Positions 44,318 to 56,500 of a DNA stretch of 64,000 nt are shown here, one piece after another (positions within the stretch are counted from its first letter, which is position 1; every line of letters starts with the position of its first letter). The stretch is from Zymoseptoria tritici IPO323. Its lineage: Eukaryota; Ascomycota; Dothideomycetes; Mycosphaerellales; Mycosphaerellaceae. The notes under the pieces were generated by a model, which searched no databases, had not been told where the DNA came from, and saw only the letters and a program-made list of their open reading frames with translations. The stretch covers positions 2,852,001-2,916,000 of the forward strand of contig NC_018218.1 in NCBI RefSeq assembly GCF_000219625.1. Direction: 5' to 3'. Made by a program: the position numbers and the translations under genes.

Positions 44318-45584
44318 CTACTAGGGGTGTGTTAGCCTTGCAGTGACAATGTCATCCGAGGTGTGGCATCACTTACAGCCCATTTTCCTAGCAACGCCAT
44401 GAGGGCTGCACCGAGCGTCATCCATCCGAAAGCTTGCAACACGACCTTGACGGGGGCCTGGTTCACTGCAAGACGTGGTTAGCCGTATTCCACAAGAAGA
44501 ACGATGATATACACTCACTGTGAGTTGAAAAGATGAACTCATGTGCCATCACTTCGACCAGACCAGTGTAGATCAGGATACCCGCCGAGAGACTGTCAAA
44601 GACGCCGTTCACGATCAGTGTGGTTTGCGACTCGGGCTTGAATGTCGTCCTGACCCCGAGGCCGATGGCGATCGCAATGGGCGTGGAAAGACCGTAACCG
44701 ACGCCCATGAGGTAAGGCGTCCATCGTTTGCTGCGTGGCCATTCCATGCTCCCGAGTCGACTCCCAAGCGCAAGACCTTCGAACGTCTGGTGGAAAACGA
44801 GGACGACGTAGAGGGTGTTGAATTCTTCACCCGCGACCGCCAAGGTCAACCCAATGAACACGCTGTGGAAGATGATGCCGAATTCGAGGATCATGAGGGC
44901 CGTCATCCTGGCGGCGTAGGAATCCGCGTCGAACTTCTTGACACCCAGCTCGGCAACCTCGGCGGTCTTGTCATTGTCGCCAGCGTCTACGTGATCACGC
45001 GTGTGGCCCAGATGGTCGTTACCGGGAGCGAAGGATCCTCGATGTTGCTTGGCGGGCGCTCCGCCTTCCTTAGAGGTGGACGCTTCGTCTTGATACTCGA
45101 GCTCCTTCGGTACGTGCTCCGCAGAATTCTCCTCGATGTTGATGTCGTGTGGATGGTCGTTCTGTCCAAACGTGGCGAAGCGCATGGCCATGATTTCCAC
45201 GAAGAAGAGGACAAAGATGGTCATCAATGCAATGCCTTCGACCCAGGTGTAGTCGGTGATCGCTCCAGTCAGGCAAGGGTTGGTCAAAGCTTCATTTGCT
45301 GGGGCCAAAAGCTATGACACAGTTAGTAGTGATCGAAGATGAACGTTTGAAGATGCACAACGAACATGAATAAAGGCAGTCGCAACGATGACTCCCGATC
45401 CGAAGTATTTGGCCACGAAGAATGCCCATTCTGGAACGCCCACACCTGGGTGCCGTGCAGCGAAGACCGGAAAGACCGCACCGAGGGTAGACCCAACCAG
45501 GATGACGAAAAGAGCGGAGACTCTCAGGCCGATACGTCCATCATAGGCGTTGCCAGTATCGCAGGAAACGGTCGCGGAGTCCAT
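44318..45584 (-). CDS. ZIP-family zinc/iron transporter (Zrt-like)
   Basis: A plasma-membrane or organellar importer of Zn2+. Exons are 45366-45584, 44519-45311, 44377-44465 and a last coding exon that is only the stop codon (44318-44320); the sum is 367 residues, in frame. About eight hydrophobic helices are visible. The metal path motifs are HSVFIGLTLAV and HQTFEGLALGSRL. The loop between helices 3 and 4 is His-rich (GQNDHPHDIN, PGNDHLGHTRDHVD), as in fungal Zrt proteins. The C-terminus LMALLGKWA is the conserved family ending and supports the stop-only exon. Such genes are usually zinc-responsive; no zinc-factor site was identified. Confidence 0.94.
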
Positions 45585-46450
45585 GCTGGCGATATGCTTG
45601 TGCGGTCAAGATGGTGTATAGGCGGCTTGCGGCGAAGAAGAGTAGAGTCTGTTGGCAGTGAAGCAAAGCAAAAGCTTAGTATAAGAAGGAAAAGGTCTTC
45701 TGGAACAGCAATTATGGCAGCAGGGAAGGCGCCGAGCCCGAGCGACCGTGATGGTCATGGCAGGATGGGATGGTGGTTCGCAAGACCACCTTGATGGACT
45801 TTTAGCGCATCGCTGGGTCCATACGTTGAGACATATTGGGCCAAACTTCGACGACAAGAGAAAGCATATTCCGTCGTGGCGCCCATTATCCCACGAAGGT
45901 GCGCGGGAGATACTCGGAGTGCCTTCTGCATGGAGATTGATGGCCCACTGCGCTCCGCCAGGTGAGGTTTGAAGACGGCAATTTGCAAGGAAGATGCACG
46001 GAGGAAGAGGCTTCGGCAGGCGTGACGAAGAAGTTCCCGGCGGCCTAGAACCCCCACGTTGGAGAACGGGATGTTCGCAGACTAGACTGCTACATAGACA
46101 TGTGGGCATACAAATGTACAACGATACCTCGTCGAACGTGGGCAGTTGCACATGCAACTCCGGGCACTTCCATTGTTCTCGGGCGGTCTTCATGAAAATC
46201 CCACGTGACGAAGCTTGAGGTGAAGGCTCCCGTCGGACGTTTGACTTTGAGGGTCTTAGCTTCAAACACAATTGATCCTTAAGGTACTCACAATACCACT
46301 CCATCAAGGTATCCTCAACAACCGACCCGCAAGGTGCCACGCCGTCGAAGTAGCATCGGAGCTGCAGAGACAGACTGAGATTGAGTTTGTGACCCTGTTG
46401 GCCTGCAGGCGAAAGCCCACGAGAAGCACGCACTTTCGACTCCACCAAGC
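45585..46450. other. Divergent intergenic region
   Basis: About 0.87 kb between the ZIP gene and the CX9C gene. A long minus-strand frame (45606-46919) covers it but runs into the antisense of the CX9C gene and has no domain, so it was not called. Confidence 0.5.
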
Positions 46451-47494
46451 ATGGGCTGGTTTTGGGATAGCAAAGGTGACGATCCGACAAATGACCCTTA
46501 CAAGAAGCTCGATCCGACACTCCGAGAGTTCCTCGACAAGGAGTCGCCGCTAAAGTACGAAGACACGAAGCCAAAACCGAAAGCGAGACAACCCCCTCCA
46601 CCATCACCCGATGGGGCTCCGAACACTTTTCGATCACAACTAGGTCTCGATACACCAGGACTGGACCAACAAAATCAGGACACCGTACAGAGTCATGACC
46701 GGCCCGAGGTGCCAGCAGAGTCGCTGTTTCAAGATGGGCGGTATGCACATTTGTGGAAGAACTATCGGCCGCAATCAGAGGTGGAGGCGGGAGGAAAGAC
46801 AGATCAGGATCGCCTGGCGAGTGTAATTGAAGCATACAATGATCGCAAGGCGGCGATTGGGAGAGCAGCATTGGAGAATTGCGTGGAATATCAACTGGCG
46901 GAAAAGGACTGCTTCTCAAATGGTGGCTGGGCGAAAAAGATGACCATGTGTCGGGACGAAAGTAAAGCGTTCAACAGATGCTACACAATGCAGAGTCGCT
47001 TCTTGAAGGCTCTGGGATACCTCGCATCACAACGGACAGAGGAGGAGGACGAGCGGATACAAATGCATGCCGACAAGCTGTATGGCGAGATGCTGCATCG
47101 GGAGCAAGTGCAGCAGGAAGCAAAGGAGGCTGGACAGGAAGTGCCAGACCTACCACCGCTCATACAAGCTGAGAGCACGACGAAGGCACTAGGGCAAAAT
47201 AGTGCCTGGGCACGAGCACGACAGACGGCGCTGGAGAAAGGTCTCCCGACAAACCTTAGCGCATTCTCCCCAGAGAAGCAAGCACAGATCAAGGAGCGTA
47301 TCAAAGGCCTTTCGAAAGAGGAGCAGGAGTTGGAACTGCAGTTGATTGCGGGCGAGAGCAGGGCTCAGTTCGAGTACGCGGACAAAATCGCGCAGCAGCT
47401 TGAGGAGGAGAAAGCACATCGCGCAGATCGAAGAGAGCGCGGAAAGGAGACGATTGGAGATACAATCAAGAGGCTATGGGGCTGGGACAAGTGA
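46451..47494 (+). CDS. Conserved-looking fungal protein with twin CX9C motif
   Basis: An intronless 347-codon frame. Four cysteines at residues 144, 154, 167 and 177 form two exact CX9C pairs (CVEYQLAEKDC and CRDESKAFNRC) 12 residues apart, the coiled-coil-helix layout of proteins oxidised by Mia40/Erv1 in the mitochondrial intermembrane space. The N-terminus MGWFWDSK has no cleavable presequence, consistent with that route. Residues 15-35 (YKKLDPTLREFLDKES) are a short helical motif that looks conserved-type, followed by a Pro-rich linker. The C-terminal half is charged and helical (EEDERIQMHADKLYGEML), probably coiled coil. I cannot name the family; most CX9C proteins are smaller (about 70-150 residues). 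Confidence 0.75.
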   Translation: MGWFWDSKGDDPTNDPYKKLDPTLREFLDKESPLKYEDTKPKPKARQPPPPSPDGAPNTFRSQLGLDTPGLDQQNQDTVQSHDRPEVPAESLFQDGRYAHLWKNYRPQSEVEAGGKTDQDRLASVIEAYNDRKAAIGRAALENCVEYQLAEKDCFSNGGWAKKMTMCRDESKAFNRCYTMQSRFLKALGYLASQRTEEEDERIQMHADKLYGEMLHREQVQQEAKEAGQEVPDLPPLIQAESTTKALGQNSAWARARQTALEKGLPTNLSAFSPEKQAQIKERIKGLSKEEQELELQLIAGESRAQFEYADKIAQQLEEEKAHRADRRERGKETIGDTIKRLWGWDK

Positions 47495-47928
47495 GATGCT
47501 GGTAGTGGTCAGAAATCAATACGATACCTTACTCATATGCCGTTTGAACTGCGTGTTATGCAAGTCCCGACTGCGTACATCTCTGACATGGGCTTACAAT
47601 GAAGTCATGGAGGTCGTGGAGATGGAAACCAAAGGTTCACTGTCAAATCGAATAACTACTACCTATAGAGAGGTAAAAGTAAGAGCGGAAGGCGTGTCAA
47701 AGACAGACGCAACGCCAGGACATAGGTCGGAATAGATGCCTCAGGCATCAACCAAGAACGTCACCCGTGACAATCTCAGAGCATCAATATTTTGGAACGA
47801 TTGCCCGTTTGAGACGGCACGTCAATAGACAAACCTCCACGACATCTCATAATTCTCATCTGCACCTCAAGCATACAGTAGGCAAGTACCTTATAGCATT
47901 TGCTTATGCAGCATCTCATACACTGAGC
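47495..47928. other. Intergenic between tandem genes
   Basis: About 0.43 kb with the 3' region of the CX9C gene and the promoter of the Lys-rich gene. Nothing else seen. Confidence 0.5.
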
Positions 47929-49950
47929 ATGTCGTTCGGGTCCCCGGCGAAGTGTACGTCGCCTACTTGATCAAACTTCGAGCCTTGCTAACGTCTCTCA
48001 GTGGAGCGCATCGAACGCCATCTATCACGACAACGCGGAGCTGGAGTACGAAGCTTAGCGACAAGTTTTGGATTCTCTCTTGGTCTTCCTGCGGCCACCG
48101 TGCTTCAAGATGCTTCGTCGGAAGGACCTGCTGCTAAGAGGAGGAAGCTGTCCAATGTGTGCAACGGGCTGGTGATACCTACGGCAGCGACGAAAGAGCA
48201 AGGCAGTGAAAAGGCCGAGCTGATGCTGCACAATGAGTGCGAACAAAATGCGCCAACTACAACGAAGCTCAAGGCTAGACGGCGATTCGAGGCCATGGAC
48301 GACGAGCGAAAAGCGGCGCCTCAACAACAAGACCTGGACGACAGCTTCACCAAGACCGCGAAGAAGAGGGGACGATCGAAGAAAGGCGAGATTGCGGTGA
48401 AGACAGCTCCGGTCAAGGCGACGAAGAAGCCAACAAAAGCGAGGACTAAACGGAAAGCCAAGGAGGATGTGCCAGAGGAGAGACACGACGTGGAGAAGTC
48501 GACGGACGTGGGAGTGGAGAAGCCAGTGCGTCGGCCTAGAAGGCAGGCGGCGACGAGTGCCATGGCTAAGGTCACTGAAGGGTTCGTCGAGGAAGCTGCG
48601 CCGATTGACAAGAAGAGGAGGGAGCCGGAGCCGGAGAAGGTTGTTAAGCGAGGGCGGAAGAAGGCAGTGCCTGTCATTGCTGTCCAGGAAGTCGTTGAGG
48701 TGGCTGCCGACACTCAGGAGGCTGCCACCATTCACGAGAAGCGGAGGAGGCCGGAGCCGGAGCCGGAGAAGGTGGTCAAGCGTGAGCAGAACAAGGCAGT
48801 GCCTGTGACTGCTCAGAAGGTCGTCGCGGTGTCTGTGGACAACCAGGATGGCGAGCCGAGTGACAGAAGTCATGAAACTGGGGATGAGAGGCCCGCCAAG
48901 CGAAGCCGCAAGAAGGGTGCCGCGATCCTGAAACCTGACGAGCCTGTGACAAGCAATCCTGCTCATGCTGATGCCATGGGAATCGAGCCCGTTGCTTCCA
49001 TCGCAAGTCGAAATTCCGCGAATTTTGGCAAGCCGATAGCTAGCTCCAAGGCTGTTTCAAAATTACAAGTCAAAGACGGCACAATCTTCGAACCTGCCGA
49101 CATGGATGAGGAGCCAAAGATCAAGAAGCAGAGACGCAAGGCCAAAGCCGAAGCAAGCCCATCAACACTTGCACCTGACAGCACTTCTCACAAATCTGTA
49201 CGGAAGCCTCTTGGGGAGACTCATGCGAATACTGCAATGCGATCTACTTCTCCGAAGAAAATGTCGAAGTCACCAGCGAAGCATGAAGATGAGGTCAAAG
49301 AATATGTTTCCGTTCCGAAGTCTCATGGAACTAGCCCTGCGAAGGCCCATACTGTTTTCGACGCGCCAGTCAAGAAGCGCAAAGCTGCGAAGCCTTTCAC
49401 AGACCCAATCCTGTTGCAAGATATTGCGGTCGACAAGGAGGACTTCGGTGCCAAGACCAAGGCCCGGGAGAAGGACGAACGTCTTGCGGAAGAAGCACTT
49501 CAAGAGGAAACAGTCCTCACCAATCCCAGCAGGTCCGTCAAGTCTGCGAGAGCAGCAGCAGTATCGTCGAAGCCGCCGACTTCTGGTCCCGAATTAGGGC
49601 CTCTGGAAATGCTTCCTGCACAGGAACATACGAATCTGCAACCACTGTCGAAGAAGAAGCCGGCAAAGGCCACAAGTAGCAAAACAAGGTCGCGAGCAGC
49701 ACAACCACCCGCGGTCGCCGATGACGATGACAATGTTGACTGGCTCTTAACAGCGCCAGGAGATGTTACGAGGCTATCTCGCTCGCAGAGAACGAAGAAA
49801 CAGAAGATTGCCGCGAGAGCACCGAGCTCACGGAGCAAAATGGCGATCGACGAAGACATGGACTTGGACGACCTTTTGAGCAACATTGCTACGTTTGCTG
49901 GCGCTATGGCAACGGGAAAGAGCCAGAAGAGCACTCGTCGTGCAATGTGA
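47929..49950 (+). CDS. Lys/Glu-rich nuclear-type protein with internal repeats
   Basis: A short first exon (from the ATG at 47929) joins across an intron (GTACGT..CTCAG, ending at 48001) to a long second exon; the join reads MSFGSPAKLERIERHLSR. Total about 657 residues. The protein is rich in Lys, Glu, Ala and Ser with many basic clusters (AAKRRKLS, KKRGRSKKG, RGRKKAVP), so it is probably nuclear. Around residues 205-290 a unit of about 40 residues occurs twice, each with an EPEPEKVVKR core followed by KAVPV. An acidic C-terminal patch (DDDDNVDWLL, DEDMDLDDLLSNI) could be a peptide that binds a partner. No catalytic or known DNA-binding domain is recognised; a chromosome or repair scaffold is one guess. 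Confidence 0.7.
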
Positions 49951-51947
49951 AGGGATGGTGGCCGCCTGCTTCGGTCGTATGGCTTATTGCTGATGAAAGG
50001 GGATCACTAGCTCTGAATGTAGATACTCAACACATGCAAGCTCAATACCAGCGTTTGAACGTGACCGGCCGTCGGAGGGCTTTCTCCCGAGCATTGCCAG
50101 AACGGATCGCGCCCCTTGCCTGCGAGGACAGTCTACGTTTCTCGACACAACCACATACTATTCTTCGTCCACAACAGCCCACACTGCGAGCCCACACGAT
50201 AAGCGGTGTGATTGACTGCATCATTCTCATCACGCATTTGGGAACAGCGCATGGAAAGCCCCGGAAATGCCGGGCGATTCATCCATCAGCTGTCGTGCAG
50301 ATTATCGGGCCAGCATCCCTGGCCTGGTGAGACACACGTGGGAGTGGATCTCATGGATGCCGGGTGGCCGCGTGCTGCGTGCATTGCCGAAAACGTGGAC
50401 GTGGCAGGGAATGTCATGCAGCCGTCCATGCCAGTGAGCCAGTGACCTGCAGTATTCCCTCCTCCCGAAGATGAGGCGCTGCAACTGTGCTGCGTGTGAC
50501 AGACAGGCGTTGGGAAGACGGTGCGGGCGCCGGACGGAAATGATGACTGGTTCGATCGATGGGCAATTCATCGAACGATGGCGATCACGTTGCACTATCG
50601 ACGACTATTTTCCCATGGCCGTATTCCTAGCATGGTTGTCTTTGCTCCCTGTGTCCCGAACCAAGAACGGGTCATCGGGGAATGTGAGGTAGTGCTTCCA
50701 GCATGATCCTTGTACAGAGCGTGGCTCGCTTGGGTCTTCATCGTCATGTCATCCGATCGCTCCGGCGGTGATTATCGGCAACGATGCTGCAAGCGATTGC
50801 GAATTATGAATTCCGTCAGTTTGGGAACTGGAGGGTGGCTTCTGTCGAAAAGTTTTCCTTTGTTCCGTATTCGCGTAGGCTGACGACCTGCCTCACCTCT
50901 CATCTCAGCCTTGCGGATCCGAAGTGTGTCAAGATGCAAGCGGCCATGCAGAGACTGGGGATCGGGGTCGGTTAGGGAAATGGCGAAGACTGGGTCCCTG
51001 GTGGAATGGTGGTGTTTATCGATGGCATCATGCCTTGAAGGTCCGATAAACACCGCCATAGAGACTATTGGCTAGAGTCCAATTTTCGTAACCTTGCAGC
51101 ATATCTCCCAATTCAATCGGAATAGGCTGCAACTCCGAGAACATCATCCTGGTACAAATCATCAATGTGCTCGTGTGCGCAGGGGTGGAGCACAGGGCGA
51201 GACCATGCCACCGGCATGGGCACGATATTTCGGCAGTGATCGTCGCCTCGCGTAGGAAGCAATCCGTCTGCAAGCGAGAGTCCGTGAGGACATTTTATTG
51301 CAGGACCATCAATAATGCCATTTGTTTCTCGCGAGGAGGCCGGACGTGCGTCCGGATACACTCCACATCTAGATGGAATTGCGGTAGACCACCCAAAGGA
51401 CCGTCCTTTGGGTCCAAATAAAGCTCATGCAGTGGAGTTACGCCGATGTGGAGCTCTTTCCCAATGCGTGGCAGACCACGCGGGAAGGTGCCACATGGGG
51501 ACGCCATGTGCACGGCTGTTCCGACGAGACTCAAAGGGGCGAAGGGGCGTGGTTTGCTGCGTGTGTTATGTGGATTGTTGTCTGGTTCGATATGGGGGGA
51601 ATGAGGGGAAAGTGTGAAGGAACGATGGACGTGAAGCAATTTTGTATGGCCACAGCCTTTACACTCCCCTAATAACCTATATGTTCATAGGATCTCGTCA
51701 GTCTATGCTTAAGGAGCAATGCAGAATCAGCAAAACGCGTGTGTTGGGTATCGTGTCGCCGCAAGAAAGCAAAAGCAGGTAGCACTAATGATTACAATCT
51801 ACAAATATGGGCCGGCTTGCTGGATGTATGTATCAGCAGCGCGCGGAATGCAGGTCCGAAGCCAGTCCTCCCCGTGGATCGGCAGAGCGACTTCTCCATT
51901 CGTAATGTCGGGACATCCACATCGTTCTGTATGACAAAGAGTCTTCG
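49951..51947. other. Gene-poor intergenic region
   Basis: About 2 kb between two convergent genes. Frames of 60-130 codons on both strands lack domains and overlap one another. No repeat or mobile-element end was seen. Confidence 0.45.
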
Positions 51948-53540
51948 CTATCGATGACTCGGCCCTGGAGCACTCGCAAACCTGCGATCGGCATAGGGAT
52001 TCCAAGGTCCGGTTTGCGGCGCTGCCTGCATGAGTTGAGGATGAGGTGTAGACGACACACCTGTATTCGAAGGCAGAGGAAGCGGAGCAGGTCCTTGTTG
52101 CAGCTGCGGGCCAGAAGGCTGTCCGTACGAGTGTGAGAAGTGTGGGTGCGCAAACGTCGCATTTGAAGCGGACATTGGAGCCGGAACTTGTGATTGAGGA
52201 GGCGGGGGCGGAGGCAGAGACATGGTCGAAGTGCGTCGTCGAACATTTCGGCCGTCGTCCGGACTGTGTCGATCCTGGTCGTGCATCGTCATGTAACCCA
52301 TTGCACTGGTGCTCGATCCGGCTATCGATGGACGTCTGCGGTGTCGTGGTGACTGAGGACGTGGAAAGTGTCGATCGCCTCCGGGAACCTGAAGTACCAC
52401 TCCTGCGAGATAGTCACGCTCTCGCTTGTAAAAGTCGGCGTCTTCGCTGAAGTTCTTGATCTGCTGCTCAAGTCTGGAGATCGTTGTGGAAGCCTCTCTC
52501 TCCTTCTCTTTGCGTCGTTGTCGGAACCGAGCGCTTGCACCTGCGTTACGCCGCCGCTTTTCATCCGCAACTCGCGATGCTGCTTGAACGTCAACAGGAA
52601 GTTGCACAGTTCCCGAGGTCGTCTCGAGAGTCATCATTTGGTACACATTTTGCCCGTTCGATGAACTGACGGGAACACCCATCTGTCGTTGTTGGTCTTG
52701 TCCCGCGGGTGATGTTTCGCTGGCCGGATAGGCCGAGGACAACGTAGGCATCAGCGACGGCGCATACTGCCCAGTAGGCGACGTATTCTCCGCATGACTA
52801 TAAGATGAAAAAGACGACCTTGGACTCGTGCTCTCCGAGAGAGGCCTCATCATACGGCTGGCTCCAGAACTATTTCGTCGGTTAGGCGCTGATGTCGGTG
52901 GTGGTGCAGTGGTATAGCCGTACTGTTGTCGTGGTGCTGTGGACATTGTTGGAAGTGGCGGAACGGCCGATTGACCCGCCGCCGCGATCGCGTACGACTG
53001 CGTCCGTGGCGACGCATGGGAGGAGCTCTGCTGGCTACCAAACGTTGTGTTGGGTTGACTCAGTTGGTTGAGGCTTGCGGCACGATGCATTGAAGGTGAT
53101 AGAGGAGTCAGTATCTTCCTTGGAGTGTTCATTCTAGGCAGGACTGGAGTGTTTGCACCGCTGCTGGTCTGATATGGATGGTTGTCCCGATTGAGCGGTG
53201 GCAGTATGGGTTTGGGTGGATCCGGTCCGTCCATCTGGGGAAACTTGCGTCTGCGATTCGCGGAGTGATCGTTGAATTCGAACGGATTCAGCATCGATGA
53301 AACACCAGCCGGCCTGGGGGTGAACATCTGCGCTTGGTGAAGCGGTGGAAGTTGCATCGATCGATCGCTCCCCGATGTTTGCCTATGCGAGACTTGCGCG
53401 CTGGTCATTGAAGCGGCATGCGAAGGGTCGCCGTCATGACGGTTTGCACGAGACGGCTCATCTGAGCGATGCGAGGACTCGCTTCCACGAACTGTCGAAC
53501 TCTCCGGCGCGTCTGTATCCTTGGTCCGATCTGACATCAA
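51948..53540 (-). CDS. bZIP transcription factor
   Basis: An intronless 530-codon frame. The basic region (about residues 325-345) reads KRRRNAGASARFRQRRKEKE, with the Asn-x-x-Ala-Ala/Ser-x-x-Arg bZIP signature present as NAGASARFR. A leucine-zipper-like helix follows (TISRLEQQIKNF to FYKRERDYLAGVV), with only weak heptads. The rest is Ser/Pro/Gln-rich and disordered, with Pro-rich runs (PPPPPPQSQVP) near residue 450. The target genes are unknown. The frame opens with two Met codons (53540 and 53537). A TATA-like string lies about 225 bp upstream. The gene is isolated by long non-coding flanks, as is common for regulators with large promoters. Confidence 0.9.
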   Translation of the reverse strand: MMSDRTKDTDAPESSTVRGSESSHRSDEPSRANRHDGDPSHAASMTSAQVSHRQTSGSDRSMQLPPLHQAQMFTPRPAGVSSMLNPFEFNDHSANRRRKFPQMDGPDPPKPILPPLNRDNHPYQTSSGANTPVLPRMNTPRKILTPLSPSMHRAASLNQLSQPNTTFGSQQSSSHASPRTQSYAIAAAGQSAVPPLPTMSTAPRQQYGYTTAPPPTSAPNRRNSSGASRMMRPLSESTSPRSSFSSYSHAENTSPTGQYAPSLMPTLSSAYPASETSPAGQDQQRQMGVPVSSSNGQNVYQMMTLETTSGTVQLPVDVQAASRVADEKRRRNAGASARFRQRRKEKEREASTTISRLEQQIKNFSEDADFYKRERDYLAGVVLQVPGGDRHFPRPQSPRHRRRPSIAGSSTSAMGYMTMHDQDRHSPDDGRNVRRRTSTMSLPPPPPPQSQVPAPMSASNATFAHPHFSHSYGQPSGPQLQQGPAPLPLPSNTGVSSTPHPQLMQAAPQTGPWNPYADRRFASAPGPSHR

Positions 53541-56500
53541 ATCCTTGGTGTGGTTTCCTGAAGGCTCCTCCCTGTTGGACCATGGACGATGTTGATCAGC
53601 TATTGTCCTTGGCCCCGGGTTCCTTTGATGACCGTCCCAAAAGTGGCTGTCCAGTGGATGGGATTCGCGTACGAAGGCTCCGTGGTGGTGTGGATGGAAG
53701 CGATGGATCTCGGCGGCAGCCAGTTTGTCCAGCAGTCGTGCGGGACGCCGCGACGTCCAGCGAGTATATAACTAAATTAGATCAAGAGGGACAAGACAGC
53801 GGTCGTTGTTCATAGCATAGAACAGTGCGGATGCTGTTTGAATCGTCGTCTGGCAGAGTGGATCAGGCCGAAGTCAGTTGGAGAACAATGGAATGGAATA
53901 GGTTGAGTCGACACAAGGTGAGGTCGGGCAAGGTGGGTGATGAAGCAGAGGACACTGCGGGCCAATCGACGAAAGAGGCGGCCTATGGCACCACGACGAC
54001 GGGCGTCGGCAGCGGATAGTGGACAGCGGACAGTCCAGTAGAGCAGGTAGGGCAGATGTGCACGCAGGGACTTGGGCGTGCAAGTCGGCTTGTGCGTGGA
54101 TGTGGATGTGGTCGTGGGCGCCAGCGTGGATGCGAGTGATGTTATTGCGCAGGTCTGCAGGCGGTGTGATGAGCGCAAAGAATGAGCAGAGGAACCAGTG
54201 CGGGACCTGGTCCGGAGTCGTCAGTCATCACCATTTACCTGTGCCTCTCCACTAGTTCGTTGGCCAGGGCCCAGGGGAGAGAAGGTGCCCCTAGGCCGTG
54301 GACGTGGTGCCATGCCACATGCCATGCTACGCCCGACGCAGATGGCTACAGCGCTGTGCGAAGTATGGAGGAGGGCCAGGACGATCGGGTAAACTTACAT
54401 TGCCCATACTGGACTGAACTCCACCACGTTAGTTGCCGCCTCCTGTGGCTAGCGGATCACCCTTCCATTCGTTCCCTCCCTCGATGGTCCACAGTCCACC
54501 TGGACGCAGAAGCGTTGTTAGTGTGATCGCCAGCGCATCCAGAGCTGCCTTCGCTTCTCCTTCAGAGCCAGGCAGGGCTTCCATTGGCAGGCTTTCCCTT
54601 TTCCCGCCTTGATGGCCTCTGACCACACCACCGTCCACGCCTCGTAACGGACCATGTCGAGGATGCTCGAAGCCGGTCCGCGGAACACGGCTGACCTGCT
54701 CGAGCTCGAGACTAGCGGGCGGCGAGACTGAACGAACGATGCACAGGCGTGTCGGCACGCACGTCACATCTCGACCCTCAAGGATCAAAAAGGCTCGGCC
54801 GCAAATCGTTGGTAACCGCTAGCATGGTTTCACACGGCGCTTTCCATGCTGCACCGGTTTGGGAAACCCATGGCGTGGGACCAGGTACGCCGGTGCTGGC
54901 AGGCTAATCGGACGTTGGCTCCCCGCGCAGTGGGCCAAGCCACAATAATTAAAATGCGCGGCAAATGCAGCGAAGCGTCCTCTGCGCTGACTGGCCAAGC
55001 ACTTGCAGGGTGTCGTCGCGATGTGACGATGACGACGATAACGACACGACAAGCGAAGTGGACCGACCAGGGGGAGGAGGGAGCGAGCGAGGTTTGATGT
55101 TGACACGTACGATGTACCTACCCCCAGTGCAGAGATGACTGTGAATGGTGACTACCTAGGTACTCATCTTTGTGTGCTCGGAGGATCAGCACTCAATCGT
55201 GACATTGACCACCGTTTATTATTATGCCTGATTGACTCGATGCCAGAGACTTCACAGTATTTCGTCACCCAACGCGCAGCACGCCATAGTCAACGTCTTT
55301 CTTCTCCGCCAGTTCGCACCGGGATCAGCTGAGTATGCGACTCAGTGATGGTGATGTGTGGGTGACAGGCGGGCGAGGTTGTTGCCGCTGCAGCTCGTCC
55401 GGGCGGACACGGCACTTTGGACAGGGCTGGCTGGTCGACTGCAACTGGCCGTTATTATTCATCGCTTGCGTGCTCGTCGGTCACTGCTATTGGCTGGCGT
55501 GCTAGTGGCAGTGCCGTCGGTGAAACAACCTGGCCGTGGTGGAGAAGTGGAGTGCAGTGCACACCACCACCGCGCACCGCCAGCTGGGAATCACAATAAT
55601 AACCGCTCGGCTCGTGACAGGCTTCGGGAAGTGGACTGCTCGCAGACGGTCACTCCGGCTCGAGATTATCATTGGGCATCGCTTCCAGCATCAAACAGGA
55701 GACATGCATGTTAACGACTTGCCGCGCTTGCGCCGTGGCGGCGCCCTCTCCGCCATCACTGCTAGCATGTTCGCGAAGACATGATTTCGCAAGGAACCAT
55801 CTCGAGATTGCGCACGCACAAGACTGGTCATGAGTCGTGCGGGTGAGCCAAGCCTGGAACAGACTCCGCGGCCACTTCCAGAGCATTCACCATCGGAGCA
55901 CGCAGTGTAATGAGTGCGACCAGGACCGTGGCTCGATAGCTCGAATCGCACAAGATCAAATGTGCCAGATTGTGTGAACCACATTGTTCGCGCACCTCCC
56001 TTTCAAGTTTCAACCCGCGACACCACCAGACAACTCACATTGAGCGCATCTCAGGGCGGTCATGTGCTCTGCAGGCTGCAGGGGTATACGGTCACACGCC
56101 GATGCATACACAGATTGTGTACCTCCGGTACCATGCATGCCGTGCGCTGCAGTTCACACCATTTATTCGCACGTCGATGAATTTTCTTATTGGCCCATGA
56201 GCGGAATTCTTTGGCGAGCCATCACGCACATATGGCAGCATTCGGCGTGTCTCGGCTCTCGTCATCTTTGAGCATGGCGCTCCGGCACCGAGCGGTATTT
56301 GGCGTCATCAACTCGCCGAGATGTGCACAACTTGTGCGGCATTTGAGCAACGTGTGAACGTTGATCTGGAACGTCTCAGGTCGCCCACAATTTGACAAAC
56401 TCTCTCACTCTTCACGGAAGCTTGAGCCGTGGTCGGGCTTCATCCACCTCACGTGGAAGGCTGTATGTGAACCTTATACGTCGCCACAAAGCCACATTAC

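Noticed and set aside
45606..46919. 437-codon minus-strand open frame
   Set aside because: It overlaps the well-supported CX9C gene in antisense, has no domain or sensible composition, and is long only because the region has few stops in that frame.
50540..50560. tRNA B-box-like string (actggttcgatcg)
   Set aside because: No matching A-box at the proper distance and no cloverleaf could be drawn; similar strings near 17461 and 51577 fail likewise.
53810..54178. 122-codon minus-strand frame upstream of the bZIP gene
   Set aside because: No domain or signal peptide; more likely part of the bZIP leader or promoter.
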